A DNA stretch of 27,130 nt from Lingula anatina. Its lineage: Eukaryota; Brachiopoda; Lingulata; Lingulida; Lingulidae. The notes beneath the pieces are model-generated. The model searched no databases. It saw only the letters and a list, made by a program, of their open reading frames with translations, and had not been told where the DNA came from. The translations under genes were made by a program, and so were the position numbers. Of this stretch, positions 1 through 8,879 are shown one piece after another. The stretch covers positions 146,517-173,646 of the forward strand of contig NW_019775905.1 in the NCBI RefSeq assembly GCF_001039355.2, written 5' to 3'. How positions within the stretch are numbered: the first letter of the stretch is position 1; the number at the start of each line of letters is the position of its first letter.

Positions 1-206
1 CCCCCCCCTCCCCGGGCACTTGTAATTGATACTCCGTATCTTGATTAATGTGGAAGAATTGAAAGATGAAAAGAGCGCCCAGACGTGCTTTTGACAGGTC
101 AGGTCACGAAGTAACGGATACAGCATCTCAGGCCACAAAATATGGCTTCACAGGGCAGTGAACAAACTCGAGAAATTTCCCTCTCCGACAAAATTCCGGG
201 CATATA
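1..206. other. left-edge sequence, no gene recognised
   Basis: This stretch starts with a C-rich run and contains no gene I recognise. On the minus strand it continues the reading frame of the duplicated OTU segment (207-489) for about 20 codons of unrelated sequence before a stop, so it is the downstream flank of that copy. It differs completely from the sequence that follows the homologous segment at 3384. Confidence 0.5.
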
Positions 207-489
207 TTGACGAAATGAAATTATAACTACCAGGTTCATTAATAGATGTAACATCTGCTGTGATACTGGAGCTACTGTCATTGCCGCTGGGTGTGCTAAA
301 ATTTAATGCCTGAAGTGAAATATAGTGGTGTTCTGCGAGATGTCCTAGAATAATCATGTTCGGTTGACTGACATCACCATTTTCAGTCGTGGAATGCAAA
401 AACTGAGTTGCTTCTTCGCCTAAGCTAGACACCACCATTATATCTACACCGTACAATGTCGAAGCTGCCTGCAGCACAATATGGTCACC
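207..489 (-). pseudogene. duplicated internal fragment of the integrase-OTU gene
   Basis: This 283-bp segment matches 3384-3666 with no indel (constant offset of 3177) and about three substitutions by eye. It corresponds roughly to residues 588-681 of the large minus-strand protein. That covers the C-terminal half of the OTU domain, including the EHHYISL motif with the presumed catalytic His, but not the DGNC motif with the catalytic Cys. Both edges are sharp: beyond 207 and 489 the two copies share nothing. On the minus strand the fragment is preceded by ACATGTAG, which could act as a splice acceptor, and it reads on into about 20 foreign codons before a stop. It cannot encode an active protease alone. 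It could be a duplicated or alternative exon, a relic of a second element, or a local assembly duplication. Confidence 0.75.
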
Positions 490-2877
490 TTCCTACATGT
501 CATTATACTGAATTCTATTACTGTTCTATAACTAATGTTGTATTCAACCATTTAATAAAATTTAATATTTGAAGAATATCACTATTTTGCACCATTGCTA
601 TTATATGGCGCAGAGTACAGGTTCCAAACAGGTATACCTGCAAACAGTAAAATTGTTTGATATTAATAAAAATATAAACAATAATGTTTATCATAATAAG
701 TAAACCAATCAGCAGTCTTACTGGCTACGGGTTATTGCCAAGATGTGTTTAGTTTATAACACTCTCCCCTAGTTGGGGACATTTACTGAATGTCTTGACC
801 TCTCTCTCCCTCGTCATAAATCTGACATTTAAAATTAGTATTTCAATTCAGGATATTTACAGAAATGTGTGAACATCATATTAATTTGAGAAAGGGTATT
901 TTACAGTGTTCGTAAATGTTACAAAGGAAATTACCAAAAATATATAGATTTCCATATTGAGAAGACATGTTCCTCTATTCCCCCTCTCCGAGGAGCAATA
1001 TGTTTGTCCTAAGCTCTGAAGCTCTGAACGCGCTAGATAGAAACCAGATGTGGAGATAGTAAGATTTTATTGCCCGAGCCAGACTACCGACATTCCAGTC
1101 TTACAGGTTGAAATAAGTGTGGGCAGGGGGGGGGGGGTATATATCTTCTTAACCGAACCATGATAAAGTATATGAGTAGAAAGGTTCAACTTGACCTTTT
1201 TTAAATTTCAAATCGTTATTTCATAACATAATTTAGTTGCTATGCCCTTATGCCCCCCTCCCACCCTGAACTCTTGTAATAAATATTCATTTTTTTTTCA
1301 TATGAAAAATGAGAGCGTAAATTAACTTATCCCAACTGCTCACGTTTTGCATAAAGTTTTTATGAATGTGTCACATTACTTTAAATAACTGCTGACGGCT
1401 TTCCCTATTAGAGGGTACAGTGACATAAACCAGTGAAAATTAATGGAACGTGTCATATTTTTATTCCGATATTTATCTTAATATATGTGGCTCACATTAT
1501 CCCTTTTTGTTGAAAGTTTTCTCACATCGAACTTAATTGGGTTGGGGTGTCTACATCTGTAGCGGTGTTTTAAAGGGTCATAAAGTGACCAAATTTTTTA
1601 GATAGCGTTATGCGGGACTTAGGTAACTTTTGTATAAACTGAAAATAATATACTGTAGATTGATTCACAACTCTGCCTCCGGTCGAATGCAAGCCCGTAA
1701 GGGCCAACCAAAATTAAATGCCCGTGTCTGGTGCGAGTGCTCCGTTTTCGTGGTTCTCATACATAATCTGGCAACTAATGTCGCTACAGATGAGATGCAA
1801 ATAAAACCGTATAATGATCGACTCGAAAATGCCTTTTAGTCTGTTTTGATGCTTTCCATGTACGCAGATTTACTATAATGTATAGGATTCGAAATTATCA
1901 ACATCGGATTATTTAAAATAACCATCCAAAGATCATGCTCATTACGGCGCGTGCACACAATTCGTTTGATTTGTGGTTTTTAATGAACTTAAATATAGAT
2001 GCTGCGATAAAGACCATTCAACTGAATAAGATTTATAGGGCGAAAAGGAAATTGAGGCGTCCCTGTAGTCGAGACAAAAAATCTATGTTAAAGAATCCCG
2101 ATTCTGTAGTAACAGCCAGGTTTGTCTCTTTTAAATTTATTTGAATTGTGCTCTATAACAAGAGAGGCAGTCAATGTGAGGGTCGGTGGCACTTTTAATG
2201 GTGGGGATCGAGTATTTAAAGCAATAATAACTCTTCGTTTCGGCCAAAAAATGAATTTTTCTGGAGTAAACAACAATTTTCCCATACTTACCAATGGTTA
2301 ATGAATCCATTTTTACATTCAAAGTTAGTCCCTGGTTTTTTTCTAAAAAGTTTGTTTTTTTGTTAAAATCTCTTAAGANGTCGTAAAATCAATAAGGATA
2401 TGATCCCAAATGTACAATAACCATGTGTAAAATAAAATGTTATGCATTCATCTGACGCAAATGTCAACTTTCTAAATATGATGTAATCGACATTAATACT
2501 GTTCAAAGTAAAAGTGAACTAAAGGCGTACTGGTGACATTGCTATGAAAATTAATGATTTCTAACTTTAACAAACACTTAAAATTAAGAACAATATTCTA
2601 ATTATATACTTCTAGTTATATAATTACATAGCCTAAGTTTCTTTATCGTAAAAAATTACATTCTACGTAAAACTATACATCCAAAAACTGATCTCTCAGT
2701 GGAACGTTGTTGCTGCAGTTTTCGCGAACATTGCATGTTGTATAACAAGAAAGCATTTAAAGACATTCTCTGACATCCACATAGACATCCACATACAGAC
2801 ACTTCATACAACGATATTATCAAAAATTGCATGGGTTATGTGTAAAAATACGCTTAAATGACTTAAATTATAAGCAA
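490..2877. other. intergenic, no gene seen
   Basis: This AT-rich sequence shows only short open frames, none resembling a known protein. It contains one member of a dispersed repeat (about 1096-1238), a poly-G run near 1126-1137, a short imperfect tandem of 'acatccacata' near 2775-2800, and one ambiguous base at 2379. It is downstream of the integrase-OTU gene and should contain the 3' end of that element, but I could not define a terminal inverted repeat. Confidence 0.5.
1096..1238 (+). repeat. dispersed repeat A, copy 1
   Basis: It matches 13728-13877 on the same strand. Shared blocks include 'tatcttcttaaccgaac' (1142-1158 and 13790-13806), 'aatcgttattt' and 'ttagtt', and both copies follow a G-rich run. 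The copies are diverged by substitutions and small indels. No coding capacity or terminal repeats were seen. Confidence 0.55.
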
Positions 2878-5490
2878 TTAAATGGATTTAAAACCATATT
2901 CATAGCAAACTTCTCCCTTCACTGAAGTTAACCATTCGTCATATTCAGAAGCTTGCATTTGAGTCATACTGACTGTACCATCATCGTCTATTCTAATTCC
3001 TTGTCTGTCACCTTTGTATACATAATACAACCAGTACTGAAAGCATACATCATTTAACCTTGTGCTAATAGAGGAGTCCATATATAGAGATGTATCGTCA
3101 AAAATAAGCATATCTTCGTCCGGTACGAGCAAAAACTCACTTCCACCACCTGACGCACCCAAAATCATCTGTCGCTTGAATGTTTTACCCCTTTTCTCCA
3201 TGTACTTCACGAATTTGACAACACGAGCATTATTTCTATGAAGGGGTACCCCATTCTCTCCAACATTTTCATCCGGGCTGTGACTGTTAGCATTATTGAA
3301 AGGCATATCTATTTCGTTTTTTGATTCTAATTCTAAACACAAATATTCCTTGACATCGTTATAACTAACATCAAATTCAGTTTTTGACGAAGTGAAATTA
3401 TAACTACCAGGTTCATTAATAGATGTTACATCTGCTGTGATACTGGAGCTACTGTCATTGCCGCTGGGTGTGCTAAAATTTAATGCCTGAAGTGAAATAT
3501 AGTGGTGTTCTGCGAGATGTCCGAGAATAATCATGTTCGGTTGACTGACATCACCATTTTCAGTCGTGGAATGCAAAAACTGAGTTGCTTCTTCGCCTAA
3601 GCTAGACACCACCATTATATCTACACCGTACAATGTCGAAGCTGCCTGCAGCACAATATGGTCACCCCAGGATGTACCTGCCATACCCTGGAGGTAACCA
3701 TCCCAATCATTCCCGGGAACGAAATTACTGTAATGCACCCCGTGTGCATTAGTGGGATATTTGACTAAAAAATTAACAATTTGTTCCCTCACATCCCTGT
3801 GGGTGTATTTTGTCTTTTTCATTAAATTGAGTTGGTGGGCTAAACAATGGAAAAGACAATTACCATCTTTAGGAGTTTCAGTTACTTCAACTAACCCCAT
3901 ACTCAGAGCATTCCGTATTAGACAGTCATATATACTTTGCGATACAGCGTCTTCGTGTTGTTCTAAAGCCCTCAGCTGACCCCAAATGTCTTTGGTGTGG
4001 TAGTGACATTTATCAAGTCCATGTTGTGGACAGCATCTATCGCACATTTTATTTTTACAATTTCGGTTTTTTTGAGCACGGCAGTTTCTGTATAGACACA
4101 CGAGAGATCCTAGCTTGGCTTTTTTCTGTCGCTGTTGCTCTACATCCCTACTTAATGATGTTATCCGGTCCACTCGGTACCAAATTGGTTTTTCGTTTTC
4201 TACTTGAATTTTGTAACGGTGTGTTTCATAGTCGGCGATAATTACAGTACCTTGTGCCACCCTCGGTTTACAGATGCCATGCCCTCCTCTCTGCACCCTT
4301 TTGTCTTTCCGATCAACAGAAACAAGAACATTATCCCCTATGTGGTATTTAGAAGGCGGGTTTTTTCTTAGGTTTCTTCTTATCATCTGTTCTGCTGCTT
4401 TTTCGGTACTTTTTTGGGCTTGGCTTCTTATCTTTTGGACAGCATCCTCATGAGTTACAAGGTCGTCCACACTAGGATAGAAATCCTCCTTCTCCTCACA
4501 TTTACAGTATTCTTCAGCGTCTTTGTTAGAAACCCGATTACTGGTTCTGCCGTAAAAAACCTCAAATGGGGATCTGCCACCGAGAGCCAAATGGGGACCT
4601 TCATTATAAAGGCGTTCGTACTCTTGATATTCTCTGGCCCAGTTTACCCCCGTCTCACCATATATCAGATCATACCGAAGTTTTTCTTTCCATGTGCGGT
4701 GTGATCTTTCAATCTGTCCTTGCGACTGTGGATAATACGCCGAAGAGTGGATAATTTTGACATCTAGTGATTTGCAAAGTTTTGTTACAGCTCCTTTGAA
4801 CTCCCCACCTTGGTCAGACTGTAATATTCTCGGGGGCCCAAATATATTATATATATCCCTTAAGGTGTCAGCGACTTCATCAGATGATTTGGACCTTAAG
4901 GGCCGAAGCCAAATATATCTACTAAAAATGTCCATTAAGGAAAGAATCCACTTGTATGTTTCCTCGCCATCTTTTACTTCAATGGACGACAAGTCTACCA
5001 AATCCACCTGGTGGCGATCCATAACCATATTTGATTTGATTGGTCGAAGAGGTGCCTTATTCATAAATTTAGGATTCCTTTGCTGCTGCCGGTTGTCAGC
5101 ATTAAGGACTTCTTGGATTTTTCTCTTTCCAACCCCTGTCACCACGGAGCCAATCCTAAACTTCAGCTTTCTAGCCCCTTCGCCTTTGGAGAGCGCAGAT
5201 GCTTTCTGCACAACTGCTTTCACCTCTGATGCCCTGAGGACAATGGTGCCATTTTTTTCCAGTAGTATCCGCTGCTCCTCACGAGATGTGATGGGATCGG
5301 GCACACTTCCAAGCTTGAACTTTTTGCTGGCTAGTTGTCTGTATGCCTTCCTGTCATTACTTGAACGAGTAGCTTTGGGTATATTCGCAAAGGACAATTT
5401 TCCTTGCAATACTTTCAACATGATTTCATACACTGTGTCATCAATTGGTCTTTGTCCAACCTTTCTTGGTCTCTTTCTCCAGTCATTTTC
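2878..5490 (-). CDS. KRBA2-like integrase fused to OTU protease domain (transposon-derived)
   Basis: This is one long open exon, 851 codons from a GTG at 5433 plus 19 more open codons up to 5490, where an in-frame TAG lies inside a good splice acceptor (pyrimidine-rich tract then TAG). The first internal ATG is four codons after the GTG, so the true N-terminus is probably in an upstream exon I could not find. Numbering from 5433, residues ~135-255 are an rve-type DDE integrase core: D144 in QVDLVD, D207 in LQSDQGGEF, E242 in QGQIERSH (34 residues between the last two). Residues ~362-425 resemble the beta-barrel integrase C-terminal domain (YHIGDNVLV). Residues 446-479 are a Cys/His cluster. 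Residues ~515-650 are an OTU cysteine protease domain, with D523 and C526 in KDGNCLF and H644 in EHHYISL. Residues ~690-851 are unrecognised. The integrase resembles metazoan 'KRAB-A domain-containing protein 2-like' proteins related to Ginger-type transposons. It is intact with no internal stop, so it may be a young element or a domesticated gene. DNA strand transfer and deubiquitinase activity are inferred from motifs only. Confidence 0.88.
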   Translation of the reverse strand, partial: ENDWRKRPRKVGQRPIDDTVYEIMLKVLQGKLSFANIPKATRSSNDRKAYRQLASKKFKLGSVPDPITSREEQRILLEKNGTIVLRASEVKAVVQKASALSKGEGARKLKFRIGSVVTGVGKRKIQEVLNADNRQQQRNPKFMNKAPLRPIKSNMVMDRHQVDLVDLSSIEVKDGEETYKWILSLMDIFSRYIWLRPLRSKSSDEVADTLRDIYNIFGPPRILQSDQGGEFKGAVTKLCKSLDVKIIHSSAYYPQSQGQIERSHRTWKEKLRYDLIYGETGVNWAREYQEYERLYNEGPHLALGGRSPFEVFYGRTSNRVSNKDAEEYCKCEEKEDFYPSVDDLVTHEDAVQKIRSQAQKSTEKAAEQMIRRNLRKNPPSKYHIGDNVLVSVDRKDKRVQRGGHGICKPRVAQGTVIIADYETHRYKIQVENEKPIWYRVDRITSLSRDVEQQRQKKAKLGSLVCLYRNCRAQKNRNCKNKMCDRCCPQHGLDKCHYHTKDIWGQLRALEQHEDAVSQSIYDCLIRNALSMGLVEVTETPKDGNCLFHCLAHQLNLMKKTKYTHRDVREQIVNFLVKYPTNAHGVHYSNFVPGNDWDGYLQGMAGTSWGDHIVLQAASTLYGVDIMVVSSLGEEATQFLHSTTENGDVSQPNMIILGHLAEHHYISLQALNFSTPSGNDSSSSITADVTSINEPGSYNFTSSKTEFDVSYNDVKEYLCLELESKNEIDMPFNNANSHSPDENVGENGVPLHRNNARVVKFVKYMEKRGKTFKRQMILGASGGGSEFLLVPDEDMLIFDDTSLYMDSSISTRLNDVCFQYWLYYVYKGDRQGIRIDDDGTVSMTQMQASEYDEWLTSVKGEVCYEYGFKSI

Positions 5491-5512
5491 CTACAAAAAA
5501 TTAAATGTTGAA
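5491..5512 (-). promoter_or_regulatory. putative splice acceptor of the integrase-OTU exon
   Basis: Read on the minus strand, a T-rich tract ends in TTTTTTGTAG directly before GAAAATGACTGG at 5490. The TAG is the first in-frame stop upstream of the long open frame, and the 19 codons between it and the GTG are basic and protein-like. That is what an internal exon would show. I did not find the matching donor. Confidence 0.5.
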
Positions 5513-6047
5513 ATTAATTTTCTTTTCTTTTTTTCAACCAAATTTTATAATTGTAATTATAATTACTTAGACCCTCCTGTCCGGTCGGTATAGTCCTTTC
5601 AGACAGTATGTGTAATTTCGAACTTAGTCAAAGTTAAATATGTTACTGTACATGTTACATTTCAAATATAACACCTTAAAATATTACATTCGATCTGTAT
5701 AGTAACTTTTCCCTTGTTCCCTTCAGATTGGAAGATATTTTAGCATTTTCACAAGGGTGCATTGCAACGAGCATCACACGTTGGCAATCACTAGAGCCCA
5801 TAATCCAAGAGGTTTAAATTTATATTATTTTTTACTTAATTTCAAGAGATGAGGGTATATGCCCCTATAGTGTATTAGAATAACTTATTATAGGCATCAC
5901 CGGTGACATGTAGGCCTATACGCAACTGGCGGTGACAGCAGTGGACGAGACGTGTGGGAACTACATCTAAACTACCGTAACTGCTCACAGTGTTAGACTA
6001 TAAAATATAACCAGGGATATCAGATCATTTTCCTTCGCAAATTGACG

Positions 6048-6054
<7 letters not shown>
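5513..6054. other. intergenic, one weak exon-like stretch
   Basis: No confident gene was seen. On the plus strand 5707-5726 is a pyrimidine-rich tract ending in CAG, followed by a 30-codon open stretch to a TAA at 5817. This could be a terminal exon but resembles no family I know. The start of the integrase-OTU transcript should lie here or further right. Confidence 0.35.

Positions 6055-6088
<34 letters not shown>
6055..6088 (+). repeat. (GA)n microsatellite
   Basis: About 17 uninterrupted GA units, followed by an imperfect GA-rich tail to about 6120. The open frames across it on the minus strand are Ser/Leu repeats and not genes. Confidence 0.95.
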
Positions 6089-6091
<3 letters not shown>

Positions 6092-6458
6092 ATAGAGAAA
6101 GAGGGAGAAAGAGAGGGAGGATGGTGGGGTGGTAGGCGATGAGTCACACCCCTCAATTTCGATCATGGAATGAGGCGAGATATAGAAATATTGGAGGTTA
6201 AAATAATCCAATATTACGCTATTGATTGAAGAAAAATCAGATCATTCTTATAACATAACACATCTGATTAAAATTCTTCTCTGATTTCTTAGGGGTTATT
6301 ATTAAGGCCTATGTCTCTAGTGTCCAAATTTGTGCGGTAGCCTTCTCAGACTGGTAGTTTCTTACGTACTTAAACACCTTAGGTGAACGTTCAAATGAGG
6401 TCATATATTTCTATGGACTAAAAATGGTCTTTGTCATTGATATATAAACTTGTAATTT

Positions 6459-6640
6459 GGGATGTGCACGGGTCCATCATTTTACTATTTAAAAAAAATT
6501 TTTACACTTTTGGTATGGCCGTCCTGGGGATGGTTGATTCGATATTTTACATCGTAATTTCTGCTTCATACCCTGGAAAACGTCCAGGTTTTATAAACCT
6601 ATCGTTACAGATGTGCTTGTATCCAAACATGTTTCAGTTC
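6459..6640 (+). repeat. solitary satellite-like monomer
   Basis: This carries the same word order as the array at 7640-8420: 'gatgtgcacgggtcc', 'tggtatggccgtcctgggg', 'tggttgatt', 'ttttacatcgtaatttctgc', then 'ataaacctatcgtta'. It sits about 1.1 kb left of the main array. The 86-codon open frame across it (6431-6691) is not regarded as a gene. Confidence 0.7.
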
Positions 6641-6730
6641 TGGTTGGATGTGGAAATTAGGCGTAAAGCTCGATATGATGTTTCATTCTAGACCATGATT
6701 TCGAGAGTGACGCGTGTATTTGCAATGGAG

Positions 6731-6977
6731 TGGGGGGGGGGGGGGGTGGGGGTGGAGTAACATTACTCACTCACATGATAGTGTGTATTTTATCTCGTTG
6801 GAGTTTAATGAAGCTGTTATTTGCAGATGTTCTCGAAGATACCCGTGAGATTAACTTCTATAAATATCTCAAGAGCTCCGTGACGGAAAGCAAACAGCTT
6901 TTATATTTTATTTATTTTTATTATTATTATTATTATTTGTTTTTTTTTTGTTTTTTTTTTTTTTTTTTTTTTTTTTT
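6731..6977 (+). repeat. low-complexity sequence (poly-G, ATT repeat, poly-T)
   Basis: It has G-rich homopolymer runs near 6731-6755, an (ATT)n stretch at about 6919-6937 and nearly continuous T from 6939 to 6977. The poly-T could be the reverse complement of a retrotransposon poly-A tail, but no element body was recognised on either side. Confidence 0.8.
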
Positions 6978-7585
6978 GCTACCCATTTTGTTTTGAGATT
7001 TTTCAGATTTCAGGACGATTAAAAACTGACAATATTTGGGCGTTGAATCATGGCGGGTCTAAGGCACTACATGTATAAGACAAACGAAGTCTATAAATAA
7101 ACACATCGCCTGCCTTTAAACTAGGACATAAAGCTGACCATTTGTGATTTGATTGACGGCGCAGGTTTATAGATGTGGCTAGTACACAGTAGTATGTCTT
7201 TCCACGAGAACTCTACTAGGCAGAGAGGTTTTAATTTCGCTGCACATTAGGTGTACACTACTTTAACAAACAGTCTATTCCATTATTCGTGATATAGAAG
7301 TATTTCTTATGTAACTATGACATAAATGTCATGACTTGCAATAACAAGCTGTCGAAATAAGCTATTGCTTGATATGCAACATAATATTTCGAGAATATCT
7401 CGGTCGTTTAAAAATGTAGACCCCCTGTCCTATATATTGAAAAAGTTTAAGGTCGGAAAGTCTGAAATCTGAATGATTTGAAACGGTCAACTGTTCAGAT
7501 AGATGTCGGGGAGAATGAAATACTGGGGATTCATAAAACTGGTGTAGAGCCGGTTGTACAGGCTTACAAATAGGGCCGGATTTTT
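6978..7585. other. intergenic, nothing recognised
   Basis: Single-copy-looking AT-rich sequence without extended open frames, RNA-gene motifs or repeats that I could match elsewhere in the window. Confidence 0.4.
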
Positions 7586-7639
7586 GCAGATGAACGCATT
7601 TTGCAACCAGAATTTTTTCTTGGTCAATAAATAGTATGA

Positions 7640-8420
7640 AGTTCTATAGAGGTAGAATTGGAATGGGGGACGGGGTTGTCTCGGCTAGGTACGCTGACTT
7701 TGGTCAAGCTTTCCCCTGGGGTGGACAATTAAAATACATGCATAATCTATTTCACATTGTTACTTCCTAAACCATCATAGTTAGGAACTTGATACGTCTG
7801 GGATTAATAAACCTATCATTATAGGGATTTGCAAAGGCTCTTCCGAATTTAATTGTGACTTGGGGTGTGGTCGACCCTGGGGGTGGTGTTTCCTAATTTT
7901 TACAGCGTATTTTATGCTAGGAACATGAAACGTGGCTACATACCATTTTGGATGTGGAAGGGCACTTCGAATTTTTTTTTGGAGGGGGGGGGGGCGGTTG
8001 AGTCTAATTGACATTGTAATTCCTGCTATCCATCCTTAGATCAATGAAGTTTGGAACGTAATGCTATGGGGATTGAAAAAACAGTCTTTGGGGATGTGTA
8101 TGGGTCCTTCTGGATTTTTGTGACATTGGGTATGGCCGTCCCTGGGGAGGTTGATTTTAAATTTTACATCGTTATTCGTGCTTCTACCCTTAAGCCATTA
8201 CAGTTAGGAACATGAAACCTCCCGGGCTCATAAGCCTACCGTTGAGCATATGCATAGGTTTCCGGGAATGTTTATGATATGTCAGGTGTGGCTATCCCGG
8301 GGGGTGAATGATTCACATCGTTATTTCTGCCATCTATACCCTTAAAAATTAAGGAACATGAAACGGATATTGATGAACCAGTCATTTTTAATGAATGTGC
8401 ATGGGTCCTTAAGAAATGTA
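7640..8420 (+). repeat. degenerate satellite array, forward orientation
   Basis: Several diverged monomers with a period of about 150 bp. Recurring words in fixed order are 'gtgcatgggtcc', 'gacattgggtatggccgtcc' and its variants, 'ctgggg', 'ttttacatcgttatt', 'taggaacatgaaac' and 'cataaacctatcatta'. Clear monomer phases start near 7700, 7850, 7960, 8095, 8245 and 8400. Monomers are strongly diverged and some are truncated, so the array is old. The frames crossing it are shadows of the repeat. Confidence 0.8.
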
Positions 8421-8455
8421 GAGAACAGCAGATGCACATACAGAACTAATTGGAC

Positions 8456-8506
8456 TTCCAGCCATATGCGTAAATATAGGTCAGGGAATCCAATTAAAAA
8501 TCAATT
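8456..8506 (+). repeat. short direct repeat shared with about 9588-9632
   Basis: Words such as 'tataggtcagggaatccaat' followed by 'aaaaatcaatt' recur in the same orientation as 'gtaggttaagggatccaat' and 'aaaaaactgatt' near 9610-9632. This shows that the region between the two satellite arrays was also rearranged or duplicated. Confidence 0.5.
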
Positions 8507-8558
8507 CAAGGCCCCACACACTAGATCAGATATCCTAGCGTTGAACTGCTGTTGTGTC

Positions 8559-8621
8559 TTAACACAAAACACACATGTTTATTACCTAAGAGCAGTAATT
8601 AACATGTGTGTTTTATGTTAA
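8559..8621 (+). repeat. short hairpin
   Basis: A 27-nt arm at 8559-8585 is the reverse complement of 8595-8621 with two mismatches, separated by a 9-nt loop. The arms are rich in CA/TG (ACACACATG). It lies in the spacer between the oppositely oriented satellite arrays. It could be a foldback remnant or a hairpin RNA source, with nothing to decide which. Confidence 0.8.
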
Positions 8622-8879
8622 AGAATAACGGGACTTGGACTCTAGGATTCCTGCGAGTATGGTGTCTTGAATGGGTTTTAATTAACTTGGCCTATATTCA
8701 AGAATACGACTTATATTAAGGTCTGTAAAATTATTAAATACTATCTGCTGCTTTCTCTGCATTTCCCCTTCCTTCCTAACTAACGCCTTCATATTCACAC
8801 ATCGTATTGGCTGGCTCGGTCCAACTCTGAAAGGAATCTGACTTAAGTGCAATCCATGGAAACAGCTTCATTGTTTTAC

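Noticed and set aside
4757-5593. 278-codon plus-strand open frame opposite the integrase-OTU gene
   Set aside because: It lies antisense to a strongly supported coding exon, has Ser/Leu/Phe-rich shadow composition and no recognisable domain.
6020-6211. minus-strand frame with a Ser-Leu repeat
   Set aside because: It is a translation of the GA microsatellite.
6431-6691. 86-codon plus-strand frame
   Set aside because: It runs through a satellite monomer that recurs elsewhere without an open frame.
7781-8014. 77-codon minus-strand frame
   Set aside because: It is a shadow of the satellite array; neighbouring monomers do not keep it open.
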